64,000 nucleotides of DNA from Nephrocerus scutellatus. Lineage: Eukaryota > Arthropoda > Insecta > Diptera > Pipunculidae. Numbering within the stretch: position 1 is the stretch's first letter; each line of letters starts with the position of its first letter. Where the stretch lies: NCBI GenBank assembly GCA_947095585.1, contig OX352762.1:119752930-119816929 (forward strand). Reading direction: 5' to 3'. Positions 45,420 through 57,304 of this stretch are shown here, one piece after another. A program made the translations under genes and the position numbers. The notes under the pieces are model-generated. The model saw only the letters and a list, made by a program, of their open reading frames with translations, was not told where the DNA came from and did not search any database.

Positions 45420-47110
45420 ATCTGTCCAAGTCCTGATCGTTGGATTGCGTAAAAAAGCTGTAGCGTACTTCGTTTGCCGTAAAATGCATTGACTTTTTTC
45501 GATGCAAGTGCGATTCTCTCATTGATAACGTCTGGAAGGTTATCCAATCACTTGGACAATAGGAACAGAATAGGGTTTTTAAGGCGTTAAGTTCTACTCT
45601 ATTATGTTCTTCCTGTTTTATTATGCTGTCTAGATTTGAACTTAATGTGCTTTACATATAATGTGCTTAACATATTTGGAGAATGTTGTTCAAACTTTTA
45701 TGAAAAGCTGAAACTCGCCAGCGAAAGAAAAAAGAATAATATGGATTAGAAGTAGCAAACAAGAGAACAAGAGAAAGAGTGACGGCGACAAAACAGAACC
45801 CTGGGTAATGCCAACATTTATGTAGTTTAAATTCGATTTGAGACCGTCCAATACAAGTTGGACTAAGAGGTCCGAATCCAACCAAGCAGTTTTTTTATCG
45901 AATCAATGTTTACGGGTTTTTTTTTCTCGAAAAGACCTTGATGCCAAATTAAAATTTCTTTAATAATATTGAGTGCAAAAACTTTGATGTAACCAAGACT
46001 GGGTCTACTGTTTGGTAAGATACGCCATAAAATCACCAATAAACAAAACATCACCAAGTTTCACAATATTTCATAAGCTGGTCCACTAAGCCATTAAGAG
46101 CTTGGAAAGATTAGACGGAAGTGATAGGTGTCGGTACGAAGAAGGACACGACGGGTTGCTTCTTTTTAAGAGCAGGCTGGACACTTCTCGGGAAGAGTCT
46201 ATAAGATAGGATAGATTGAAAAGCTTACGCAATGGTATTGCTTCAGAACTATTGTGGAAACATCATCTGGCCGATGGGTATGTTGTGTATGTTGGGATAA
46301 GGGATATGTCCCATATGAACGGAAGCAACTCAAAATATGAAAGCGAGCCAACTGAAAAATGTTCAGTAAGCAGATTGGTCTTGTGCTTAAAGCTGTCAAG
46401 ATGGAATTTCATTAAAAATGATAATAAGAATTGACGACGAGGCAATCTTTTGAAATCGTTTATCGAATGATAAAATTTCTTTACTACCTTTGTATCATTT
46501 TGGGAAAATTTGTGACTCTCCGAAGGTGGGCATTGCAATCTTGTCCGCTTGAAATTGGTTCGCATTTCCTTAGTAGGATTTGCATTATATAACTGAAAGC
46601 ATACCTCTCTAATCCTAAATAAGCCTATTGACAGCTTAACTTGTAACATCTTCCTTTGATTTGACGACTTAGGCTTGGAATGGATAAAATATATCATACC
46701 AATAAGAATTTTGTTTGTGATTGCAATAGAGGCGGCATACACGTCGTTATCACGAAACAATACTGAACGCTATTAATTTTCTCAAACAAGTGGTCAAGAC
46801 CGTCCTTATTGGCTTTCTAATAATGCTATACGGTTTTTTTTGGGTAGATTTGCTCTAACTGATCAACGAGAGATTAGCTGTTGCTACACAATGGCCAGAT
46901 GAGCATAGAGGCGTTAAAATGTAATTATCATGATGAGATGTAAGGAACAAGTTCAGGTTGTTGGCGGAGTTATTGCGATGCCAGAAATTCTTGTAGGCTC
47001 ATTTACAAGCTGAGAATGATTGTTTATCTCATCAGATAATATCCTTCATGGGGTGTTGTCTACTTAGAATGACAAAGCCAACTAGAATTGTGTGCAATAA
47101 AAGCACCCGC
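45420..47110 (-). mobile_element. LINE-C, longest copy (endonuclease side to RT)
   Basis: Minus strand from 47110: endonuclease-side remnant, then a 165-codon open stretch (46263-46760). This is the basic linker between endonuclease and RT (RIREVCFQLYNANPTKEMRT, KKFYHSINDFKRLPRRQFLL). Next is PDDVSTIVLKQYHC, and at 45690-45881 the RT motif INVGITQGSVLSPSLFLL. It decays towards 45420. The long frame could be taken for a host gene, but its place before the RT motif shows that it belongs to the element. Confidence 0.8.
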
Positions 47111-47119
47111 CGCAATAAC

Positions 47120-47675
47120 GATTTCATTGTTAGGATACTGGCTGTTTATATGGGTAAGTGTATCATTTCTCCATCTGCAATTTGCCAATTTGCGTTTGCA
47201 TTTAACCTGAATTTTAATCGCTTATGCGACCGAAAACACAACCAATAACAACCACTTGTTATATTTTTGAAAACATATGTTATAGGTATGATTTTACATA
47301 AAGACTTTGCATAGCAAATAAGTTAAACGAATTATTTATTAAGTACTCTGCGGTAAGAGTAACAAACTCAATCGAATTGGTCAATTGCACAAACGATTGA
47401 ATGGATGCTGCCAACAATAAACAACCGTAATTATTCAGTACAAAAAAAAATTTATATAAGCCGTCATTTTTTTGCAAACAGATAGAATGTTAGTATTTTG
47501 GTTTTAGTTTCCGATAGCTTTTACGTTACGTAATCTGTTTATATCGGCAAACCTACAAGTGCAAATGTAACACAATTGTTTCGACGGCCGGATTGTGTGT
47601 ACGTATGTGTGTATATCCACCTATGTTCATATGTGAAACACGGTGCAACACTGTACGCCCACAGCAATGGCAACT
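47120..47675. other. No gene recognised
   Basis: No exon, RNA or repeat feature supported. Confidence 0.4.
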
Positions 47676-47679
47676 AATA

Positions 47680-47794
47680 ACGGGTGTTTTTTTAGGAGGT
47701 TTGTTTTTCCGATAGATGTCGTTTTATTTTATGACAGTTGTTTTGACAGTTCAAAGTGGCATTTCTACTCAGTATTGTTTGGCAAATCATTATG

Positions 47795-47832
<38 letters not shown>

Positions 47833-48188
47833 ACATTTGTGAAAAATAGTCGTGGTAGCCATATGCCAGATACACGTTATATCTAACGGGTGTTTTTTTA
47901 AGAGGTTGCCGATTTTTTTTTTGAATAAAACACATATAAAATTATGAAATGACCAAAATTTTTTTTTATTTGGTAGATAATTTTTTGGCATTTAACATTT
48001 AAACACAATTTCTGGCATATGGCTACCACGACTATTTTTCACAAATGTCATTTTTTTTTTTTTTTTTTTTTTTCATAATGATTTGCCAAACAATACTGAG
48101 TAGAAATGCCACTTTGAGCTGTCAAAACAACTGTCATAAAATAAAACGACATCTATCGGAAAAACAAACCTCCCAAAAAAACACCCTT
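47680..48188. mobile_element. Palindromic MITE pair with TA flanks
   Basis: The left arm 47680-47870 is almost the exact reverse complement of 48011-48186. One element seems to be 47886-48188: ends ACGGGTGTTTTTTTAAGAGG and, reversed, AAGGGTGTTTTTTTGGGAGG, both next to TA. The left arm would be the inverted second half of another copy, ending in the same ACGGGTG and TA (47678). TA flanks and GGGTG ends suggest a Tc1/mariner-type non-coding element. The arms carry an A36 run (47795-47830) against T23 (48051-48073). Confidence 0.85.
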
Positions 48189-48469
48189 TAAAACAGAGTT
48201 TTGTGTTGAGGTCCTTGTTTTGTCTGCCCGTTGGACAAATTGTGCTATATGGTTCGCGACGCGACTATCCAAAGGACAACGAACATTATTGGTAAAGCAA
48301 ATATATCGAAGCTTGTGGATGTGAATGTTTAGTGGATATTTCAAATTTTAGTATAAAAACAATCTGTGCTTTAGCATAAAATTTTGTGCTCTTTTTCTAA
48401 GCCAATATGGTTGCATTGAATGTTTTTTTAAATTTTGTCTATAAACTACGCGTCATTGTTTGTCAAATC

Positions 48470-48560
48470 TTTTGATAAATTTTTAACCCAGTTCGTAAAG
48501 CTCGATTTTGGTCAAACTTTGTACATATGTGTGATTAGATAATTTAGATGAAACATTTTA
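48470..48560 (+). repeat. R3 repeat scrap
   Basis: TTTTGATAAATTTTTAACCC, AGCTCGATTTTGGTCAAACT and TTTGTACATATGTG match the R3 head. Confidence 0.55.
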
Positions 48561-48679
48561 ATATTTATGGCTTGTTTTTTTAAACGAGTGACAAGTGACT
48601 GTATTGGGTACTGCAACGTGTTGTATACGTATCAATCAGGTCCCAAATTAGACCTGAAACGAATGTTTACCTAGCTGAC

Positions 48680-50850
48680 AGGTTAGGTTAGGTTAGGTTA
48701 AGGTAGCTGTCAGTGAAACCGACACACTTAGACCAGTAACGGTCCATTGTGATACAACTCGGATCACGAAAAATTCGTTCCACCTATTCGATGAACCAAT
48801 TAGAGCTTCGTATGAAGCGTAGGAGACTACCAATGTCAATGTTGATTAGATCATTAGTGTCGTTGTAGAAGACAGCTCACGTATGGAGTATACGCTTTTG
48901 AGAGAGGGCTGGACAAGTACAGAAAAGATAGGCAATGATCTCCTCCACCTCCTCATCCATGCAGCTTTTGCAGAAGTCATTCGAGAAGACTCCAAGTCTG
49001 GACAGTGTCCAGTGATGACACCAACAATAGCACCGATGTGCGATATTTTTTGAGAAATAAAACACTTGGAGCGTTTCGGGTCCAGCTTAGGCGAGACCTG
49101 CTTTGTCGCTATGCAAGTTGTACCGTTTGACCACCTAGAGTAAGTTTTTATACTGGCATTCCACTTTAACAAGAATTTACATGTAGCGATTGTTATGCCT
49201 ATGGAACCATATTCACGTAAGAAGGGTAGTGTAGTTCCTTGCTTGGCGAGTTTATCAGCCTAACAGTTAGCCGGAATGTCTGTGTGCCCCGGCACCGAAC
49301 ACAGGTGGATATTGAACTGCTTACTCATCTCCACGAGAGATGATCGGCAGTTAAGGGCTAGAATTGAATTGGTGGAGACTGATTTCAGGGATTTCAGTGC
49401 AGCTGGGCCATCTGAGAATATACGGATATCCTTACCGGATATGACGTTTCTCTTCAGCCAAGACAAGGCTTCACTGAACGCCATAATTTCAGTATGGAAA
49501 ACATTACAGTGATTTGGCTTTATTTATCTTTTTTGAGAAAACACCTCCGCCGACTCCGTCATCAGTTTTTGACCTGTCTGTGCAAAAATGTATATATTCA
49601 TCTTCCAGGTAAGTGTTTTTGTCCAAGAATGATCTGCAGCGGAAGGTGACCTGGAAGTTTTTGTTGAAATGGAGTTGCGGAATTGTGTAGTCTATGTTGT
49701 CTGGGATCCTGACTAAATTCAGGATAGAGGAGTTGCCGATTTTATTTCTAGTCAACTGGGAGATAGCATTAAGGCGAATAGCCGAACCAGCAGCTACTTG
49801 CCTGCTGTAAATGTCCAGAGGTGTAAGGTCGAACAGAATGTCCAATGCGGCTGAGGGGGTTGTACAAAGTGCTCCACTAGCTGATCTTTGGACTTTGCGC
49901 TTTATTTGTCAAGGTTTACTTTCTTATTTAAGGGAGTCCACCACACAGTCACACCGTGTAGTAGAGTAGGTCTTACTATCGCTGTATATAGCCAATGGGT
50001 TAAATGGGGTTAAAGATACCATCTGCTACCAATGGCTTTTTTGCATGAGAAGAGTGCCACTGTGAGTTTACAAACTATTTCTTGTATGTTAGGTTTCCAG
50101 CTCAGCTTTCTGTCCAAAATAAGACCCAAATACTTGGCTTTATAAGAGAAGGTTTATACCTTTTATAGAAGGAGGATATATAAGTGGAACTTTACATTTC
50201 TTGGTGAATAGCTCAGTTTTGTGAGGATTTACCCCTAAACCTCAGCGATCTGCCCAGCAAGTTAGCTTGTTGAGAATTTTTCAAGAATTCCTTTAAGGTA
50301 TTCGGGTATTTTCCTGAGACGGCAATAGCAACGTCATCCGCCTAAGCGATTACTCTGCAGCCCTCACCTCTTAAGAATACCAGCAGTTCATTCACCGCTA
50401 TGTTCCATAGAAGGGGGGACAGGACTCCACCTTGTGGGGTTCCTCTGCAAACAAATCTTCCGGCAGACGATACGCCCAGCTTTGAATTAATAATCCTACT
50501 TGTGAGAAGAAGATCAATCAGTTCGCCAAGCTTGTCATCCACCCTCAAATTCGAGAGCGCATCTTTAATCGCAGGTGTGTTGACGTTGTTAAAGGCCCCT
50601 TCAATGTCTAGGAATACCACCATTGTGTAATCCTTGTGGTGAAGGGAGTGTTCAATAGAACGTACCAGTGTGTGCAGAGCTGATTTTACAGACTTGCCTT
50701 TACTTGCTGGTCTGCAGACAGGAGTCTTTTGTCAATGCCTGTGCGTATGTAGATATTGATCATTCTTTCCAGTGACTTTAACAGAAATTATGAAAGACTG
50801 ATGGGTCGGAAATCTTTTGGGCATGCGAGCATTTGTCAGCTTTGGTTATG
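48680..50850 (-). mobile_element. LINE-A, longest copy (RT, RNase H, Cys region, 3' tail)
   Basis: Minus strand order: VVFLDIEGAFNNVNTPAIKD, CRGTPQGGVLSPLLWNIAVN, GCRVIA then TAG (50342-50344) at the YADD Tyr, ADDVAIAVS. The thumb follows, then IDYTIPQLHFNKNFQVTFRC, the RNase H start DEYIHFCTDRSKTDDGVGGG, ISGKDIRIFSDGPAALKSLK, and FNIHLCSVPGHTDIPANC (RNase H end). Last come DFCKSCMDEEVEEIIAYLFC and a CPAL motif (Cys/His region). The 3' end is (TTAGG)4 seen at 48683-48702. 5' truncated near 50850. R1/LOA/I-like by domain order; the clade is not decided. Confidence 0.9.
48683..48702. repeat. Four TTAGG-type repeats at the LINE-A 3' end
   Basis: (GGTTA)4 directly at the end of the LINE-A copy. 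Similar shorter AACCTAACC words end the copies at 27575 and 56475. Confidence 0.85.
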
Positions 50851-50859
50851 AAAACCACG

Positions 50860-52250
50860 TTTACTTCTCTCCAAAAACTTCTCTGACAAAAGGACCTGGA
50901 ACTAGAGAACGGGTTTCTGAAGAACATCTAATGTAGCAAAATTTGTAGAAAACAGTTGAAGCTCCTACATTTCGTCTTTGCTCCAAAGAATCAAGAGATG
51001 AAGTAATGGTTAGATCGTTTATCAAAAGGATAACTCTATTTTGAACTTCATCAAGATAAAGCAAAAACATATGAACTAAATTCTAAATTTGGTCTAACAA
51101 TCTTGTATAATCTTAATACTTAAGAGGGGGTGAACTAGAAGTTACAACGTCTTATAAAGCCCTAATATTGGTTCGCTCTTTCTGAAAAGTCATAAATATG
51201 TTCTCTCCAGGAAAGTTAACTTAAAACTTTCAAACCAAACGTGTTAAGTCTGATCTTGCAATAGTGGCACCATTAATTACTGGTGGTACGTATGGTTGAA
51301 CTGTCTTCTAAGAAAAAAGACAAGCCTGGCATTTGTGTGGGTAAAATTCCCACCCTATTAGATCTGCCACAATCAAGAATGACTTGAATGTTCGACAGAG
51401 TAGCCGAACGAAATCATTCACGGGAATCAATCAAGCGAGAATTGCATTCTTTTTGACTTACAAACACAATGGAAGCTGATAACGTTGTATCATCAGCAAA
51501 TGAATTGATATCATGGGTTGTAGAAGACAACAGGTCATTGATATATATATCAAAAAGAGCGTAGGCGTCAAGGATGACCCTTGTGGCATGCCAGCATTGA
51601 ACCCATGTAGCTGAAGAAATATCTTTCAATACAACTTTTATTTTACGGTTCCAAAAATAATCTTCAATCTATGCAATGAGAGAGGTGTGTAAGTTAAGCG
51701 CACGAATCTTATTACTAAATCAATCATGCCATACTCTATCAAAAGCCTTAGAAATATACAAGGACATAACGACCCCGAGGTCATGGGGCCCCAAATTTTA
51801 ATAGAAAGTTTGATTCTTTTTTTTTGGAAATCCATATTACAGATCGGATAAAAGAACATTCTTATCCAGAACGCTATATATAAAACTAACGATAGCTTCC
51901 ATTACTTCGATAGAATCGACAACAAAACAATAGGGCGGTAGTAAGCAGGTGCAGATTTATCACCATTTTTCGGAGCGGGTTGAATATTGGAATTTTCTAA
52001 ATTGACGGAAAAACATCATTGAGAGATGAAACAATTTGCTTAACGGTTTCGCCAAAGTATGGTGACAACTTTTCAATAATAATGGCGGAATACCGTCGGG
52101 TCCAGTGGCTTTATTGGGGTTAGAAACAAACCATTGTCTGATATAGAATTTAAACATTTCTGGGCCTACATTCGGAAGAATTGGTGGACTTTGGTTTGAT
52201 AATGGATAATGCATTTGGTTTTGTCTATCTGGATGCGAGTGGCTCCATCA
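50860..52250 (-). mobile_element. LINE-C, RT domain copy
   Basis: Minus strand: PILPNVGPEMFKFYIRQWFV, NPNKATGPDGIPPLLLKSCH (RT start), AFDRVWHD-like near 51730, DPYALFDIYINDLLSSTTHD, INSFADDTTLSASIVF (FADD motif, about 51490-51540), then YLDEVQNRVILLINDLTITS and SLEQRRNVGASTVFYKF. Frames shift several times. It abuts the 5' end of LINE-A at about 50855. Confidence 0.85.
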
Positions 52251-52429
52251 GGAGATACCCAGGTGGCTTTGTGGATATGTTTACGCGCAAATCTTGTATG
52301 TACTTGCAACATTTATACATCGCAAAAAACGGTTAAAAAAATAGTCTCTATCATGTTGTACACACTATGTTACACGAAACTTACGATAAGCAAAATCAAA
52401 ATGAGAACGATGCATACTTCAAGTTTACA

Positions 52430-52545
52430 TAAAAGAAGCCGATTACTATGTGTGTTCCGTGATTCACCAGTTAGAGCGCTGTTTAAAAGAAGGTATAGTC
52501 TTGGGTTCGAATCCGCCCGCAGTCTTTTTAGTATTTTGATTTTAT
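52430..52545 (+). repeat. tRNA-like repeat, family SINE2, copy 2
   Basis: CGTGATTCACCAGTTAGAGC (A-box-like) is followed about 40 bp later by the perfect B-box GGTTCGAATCC. The CTTCAAGTT...GTGTGTTCC flank and GTATTTT.. end are shared with 8560-8670. Confidence 0.6.
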
Positions 52546-52679
52546 TTTCTTGATTTTGTGCAGTTGCATAAGAGCCGCGTTTCGAATACGTCTCATTTTT
52601 TAAACCTTTTTTTTTTTTTTGAATTTTTCCAATACGTTTCGATTTTGTGCAATTGGTCAGGCGCTCACTAGTTTTTGTT

Positions 52680-53480
52680 TATTGCGAGCCCGAAGGGCGA
52701 AGCTAATAATCAGAGGACAAGAAAATTTTTCTAGCGTACGTGTGTCGGGTTGTCGGGTTGTCGGGTTGTACGTTTGTCTGGTTGTATATCGCGACTTCTA
52801 CCAATCGGAATTTGATGGGACTTGTTTTAAAACAATTGGTAAGCGCTTGACTTGCAATGACGTGAGGTGCGTCACTTGTTGCGCGTCACGTGTCGCGTGT
52901 GGCGTGTTTTTTTTTTTTTTTAATTACTTGTTTTTTTAAACTTAACTTGCGATGACGTGACGCGTGTCACGTGTCGCGCGTCGCGTGTGGCGCGTTCACT
53001 TTTTTTTAAATTACTTGTTTTAAAAACTTGGCTTGCGATGACGTGACGCGTGTCACGTGTCGCGTGTGGCGCGTGCAATTTTTTTTTAAATACTTTTTTT
53101 AAAACTAGGCTTGCGATGACGTGACACATGTCTCGCGTCGCGTGTGGCGCGTGCAATTTTTTTTTTTAAAACTTGGCTTACGATGACGTGACGCGTGTCA
53201 CGTGTCGCGCGTCGCGTGTGGCTCGTTCAATTTTTTTTTTAAATATTTTTTTTTAAAACTAGGCTTGCTTGTTTTAAAACTTGACTTGCGATGACTTGAC
53301 GCGTGTCACGTGTCGCGTGTGGCGCGTGTAAATTATTTTTATTAAATACTTGTTTTAAGACTTGGTTTGCTATGACGTTGCTATGTGGCGCGTGTAATTT
53401 TTTTTTTAAATACTTGTTTTAAAACAATTGTTAAGCGCTCAGATTGTGATGGTGTAATTTTGAGGTTTTTTTATTCATAG
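52680..53480 (+). repeat. R2 repeat with CG-rich minisatellite inside
   Basis: Starts with GCGAGCCCGAAGGGCGAAGC and ends with TTCATAGGGGTTAG, as at 4915-5160. Between them, GATGACGTGACGCGTGTCAC-type units recur near 52858, 52951, 53037, 53115, 53182, 53290 and 53371 (spacing 67-108 bp), each followed by a GTCGCGTGTGGCGCGTG word, a T run and TTTTAAAACTT. Confidence 0.85.
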
Positions 53481-53489
53481 GGGTTAGGA

Positions 53490-54815
53490 GAAAAAATGTT
53501 TATTTTAATGTAAAATCTCTTTAAGATAATTCAGTCTTTAGGCTGAATTACAACTATCAATATGGCGAGCTGAGAAGCTCGCTTTTCTATCTTATATATA
53601 TATATATACTATTTAAATTTCGATCAGCATAGAAATATAAATGTAAATTTAACTGCTTGTTGCCTTTCAAGAGCTATTTCCAGTAATGTTAAAACGGAAT
53701 AGCAAGCTTTCTACGAGTACCTCTCCGCAAATTTAAAGCTGAATAACAAGATGCTTTCCGTCTCTACACAAATTTATTCGAACTACTTGACGAGCTTTGA
53801 ACGGTCATCAGTTTACCCTTAAGTCAATTTTTGGAAGTATGCTTCCTAAGTTTAAAAATACGAATTAGTATTGAATGCTATTTATTCTTTTTTTTTTTTC
53901 AATCGCAAGCATTCAAGATAAACCTATATGCGTTATATTCCTTAATACTTAATGCTTTAAAGATCACACTTTGTGTAACCATTAAAGATAGCAAATTAAT
54001 ATATTGATATAGAAAAATAAGGACTCATGAAAGATTATTTCTAATACATTTCCTCGTAAATTTCAAACTTTAATCAACAGTTATCATCAAGGTTCATTAC
54101 AAATAGCTCGCTTATCTCTTATTCTTCTTCTTTACAATCTCGCCTTTTATGCTGTGCCCAATCGAGTAACTTTTTGCCACAATTAATAACTTCCTGAGGA
54201 TAAACATTTTCTGCACGTATAAATGAAAATAACATTGACAAACTTTACCCATCGCTCAGAGCAAAGGGGAAGATATATTTGTTGTCGAGTGGTAAAGTTT
54301 TTGTCGCTTCATCATAGTACGAGCAGCAAGCCGTTGTACATAATAATATCCATTGCAGTCACGTTTGGATTATCCGATTACTGATGCAATACTCGTTTCA
54401 TTTTATACACGAACAAAATCAGTTTCCTCCAGCTTAATAATTGATACCACAACAACATTCAAAACATCATTGGAAATGAGCCATTTCCTTCTTTGCTTAT
54501 AAATTTCCACATTTCATTTTAACCCACGTAATGGGAGACTTAAAATGAAATTCTTAGTGGGAAAATATATATTTTTTTATATTAAGCAATGCTGTGTTTT
54601 ATCAGCTCTACCGCAAAGGATTCCTTTGTCGTGCGAACTAATTGTCTTGCCAACCTGTTTTAGTTTTGCACGACTTTAAGCAACGCGTTCATTTTAATAC
54701 CTGTAGAGATTCAAAAAGTTCCACGAAGTTTTTGATAGGACACCATTATCGTACTATCGTTTGTTGGTTCCCAAAAAGCAAGTGACATTTATATAGATAA
54801 ATTGAATTTAAGGAA
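53490..54815. other. No gene recognised
   Basis: Near 53640-53850 there is a weak + strand likeness to the 3' part of LINE-C (TTTGAACGGTCATCAGTTTACC). A minus-strand stretch at 54140-54300 looks protein-like, but the stop density is that of random AT-rich DNA. Confidence 0.4.
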
Positions 54816-54819
54816 TGTC

Positions 54820-55130
54820 AAAGAAGTGATCTTAAAGCTGAGAACGTTGTTATCAGCAAAAGAATGGGATCCTATGAAAGAGTATCAGATCAAGACAAGA
54901 GATTGGTAATTATGAATATACATTATAAGAAGGACTTTATGCGACAAAAGAGATCCATAACTATCAGCATTTATACATTTAATTTTTTACTTCCTTGAAT
55001 CCTTCCCAAAGAGCTTGAATTGAACGGCTATAAAAGTTGTTTCTAATCCAATGAGGCAGGGTTACAAATAGTTTAGTGCAAAACGCTATCAAATGCTTCA
55101 GAAACTTTTTTTTCACCAAATTGGTAAATA
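54820..55130 (-). mobile_element. LINE-C fragment around the FADD region
   Basis: Minus-strand match to 51470-51780: AGCTGAGAACGTTGTTATCA against AGCTGATAACGTTGTATCAT, and the TATCAAATGCTTCAGAAA block. Decayed. Confidence 0.6.
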
Positions 55131-55179
55131 GATTTTTATATGATATACCATCAGATCACTTATGGTTAAGATGTACTGT

Positions 55180-56490
55180 TAGCTGTCTCAGAGATATACC
55201 TTGGAACGATTAAGGAGGTTATGAAAAATGTCATCTCAATCGTTAGAAAATGGGCAAGTAAATACGGTTTGGATATCAACCCGAACCCGAATTTTCACCA
55301 GGAAATATAAAATCCCCTGCTCCTCCAACGTTTATTGGTACCTGCTTCGTTTTTGCTGATAAAACAAGATTCTTGGTACTACCTTGGACAGGAAACTAAG
55401 TTGGAACCTAACATTAGAGATCAAGTAAATAATAATAGTAAATAATAGTACATAAAATAATTGTTATGTACTATCATGTCAATATAAAGACTAAAACTCA
55501 ACATTATGTTAGAAATGATTTAATAATTTTACACAATAACTATGTGGAATGAATTACCCGACTCTGTGTTTCGACATTTGTATGATCTGCAATCATAATT
55601 TCAGACACATGTGCATTGACATTTCCTCTTTTCGCTGAAATCAACACCAACTCGCGCCTTAGAGTTTATGCTCCACCTCATTCAAGTAGATATATTTAGT
55701 AAACAGAAAGCGGCTACGCGATTGTTAGCTGTTAATCAGTAAAAAGCCTCCGAAGGGACACTCCACTATAAAAAAGCAAGAGCTTACGTTTACATCACAC
55801 AAATGTTGTGCTTCGATAAAGGCTTACGGACAACAACCCTCTCGAGAGAAGACTGGAAGAGTGGATCCGAACCCGAAATGAAAAAAGAAAAGTTTTTCAC
55901 GGGCGACTCTAAGCGAGACGAGTGAGTAGGAGCAGGATGTGGAAAGGACCTGTGGACGAGCTAGCTAGATGCTGTATGACTCTCCAGCTGGTACTAGAAA
56001 GGGCAGATACAGGGAGGCCTATTGCGACACTAAAGCTCGGGCTTCGAAAAGAGGCAGAATCCATAACAAACAAGAGGTAGACAAACACCGATACTTGTAG
56101 TGTACAAGAGAAGTTTGGCCAAAGCTGGACTTGAAGCACTCAAGTTCACTGGTTTCCCTACAAAGTCGTGAACTTAAAACCATTGTGGGGATACTAAGCA
56201 GTGTCTTGCTTTCTGGTGAAACACGCCAGAAGGTTGGGTATCGAATATCATGAGTTCTGCAGAAGCTTGCATAGACGAGGAGAAAGAGGAGACAGTACAC
56301 CATCTTTTTTGTTCTTGTGCGGCTTTAGCGTTCAGAAGGCAGTATCACTTAGGTAAACGTTTGATGATATTAAAAACTCAGAATGAGTTTTTTAAAAAAA
56401 GGAAATGTATAGGGACATGTGATAACACAAAGGACCACAGGACCACTGGTCTTAGTGAGCATTTGCTACCACCTTAACCTAACCTTATCT
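55180..56490 (+). mobile_element. LINE-A-type fragment, thumb to 3' end
   Basis: Reads VISIVRKWASKYGLDINPNP, SWNLTLEIK, then RNase H scraps (KFFTGDSKRDE), and at 56250 SSAEACIDEEKEETVHHLFC, SCAALAFRRQYHLGKRLM, the Cys/His C-terminal region. Ends in CCACCTTAACCTAACCTTAT near 56475, the LINE-A 3' end. Confidence 0.75.
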
Positions 56491-56499
56491 ATGCCATCA

Positions 56500-57300
56500 G
56501 ATCACCAGCTCCAACGAAAAGTGTTTTTTTTTGAAGAATTCTCGCAATTCAATATACAAGGAGGTATTTAAAATTTTGAAAGAAAGAAGACTCTGGTATG
56601 AAAGCCGCTACACCAGTTATAAAAACGGTTTCCTTAATGAATTCAAGAAATTCGTTTACTACGGTTTTGACATCTTCACTCGTTGAAATTCTTTGTCTTT
56701 CCAAATACCTTGATGGGTTCTTCAGTTTAGATAATATTTCGATGCGGCTCATATGAGATGCCAACGCCCTCAGCTATCTTCCTATCCTATCTATCCTATC
56801 TTTAATCTTCTGTATCCGATGATCAGCATATACAATTTTTCAATGAGGTAAAACAGAACCTGTGAGGAACAACATTCTTGTGGCCGCATTTTGTGCATTC
56901 GGGTGCACCCTGTACCAACGCAGTGCAGCCAACAAATAGATATGAAAGTCAAACGACAGCCAGAACAACATCACGTCAACGGACGGGCCAATCACATCGC
57001 AGCACGTTACTTAAAAATTTTGCAACGCAAAATAATAATATAAGGGCGAGCACGCAGGCGGTCGCTCTCTTAGTTTCTTCTTTTGCGGTCTGGATCACGT
57101 CGTGGTTAGTAATTTTGATATTAATCCTCTGCATTCTCTGCCAACGTCGTTGTACAACGTAGCTTCGCTGTTGGATTGCCACGTGGGTTGCGGGTCGGTA
57201 CAGTTCAGCTTATCGCTGTTAGTCTTCCGTAGAATACAAAAACGCCAAAATTAGGGTAACAAATTTCTTAGTCAACAGATCAAGGCTCACCTCATTTCCT
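56500..57300. other. No gene recognised
   Basis: Frames on both strands at 56878-57182 have hydrophobic ends but no recognised domain or splice support. Confidence 0.35.
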
Positions 57301-57304
57301 CAGG

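Noticed and set aside
46263..46760. 165-codon open frame on the minus strand as a host gene
   Set aside because: Composition and position (just upstream of a PDDVSTIVLK stretch and the TQGSVLSP RT motif) show it is the linker between endonuclease and RT of a LINE-C copy.
50342..50623. 93-codon frame ending at GCRVIA as a complete small protein
   Set aside because: It is the LINE-A RT palm; the frame ends only because of the TAG in the YADD motif.
54140..54800. Minus-strand protein-like text (for example YPQEVINCGKKLLDWAQHK) with repeated TAA where Gln might stand, suggesting a decayed gene or altered code
   Set aside because: About nine stops, both TAA and TGA, in some 220 codons is close to random for AT-rich DNA; the + strand of the same stretch looks equally protein-like. 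No domain recognised.
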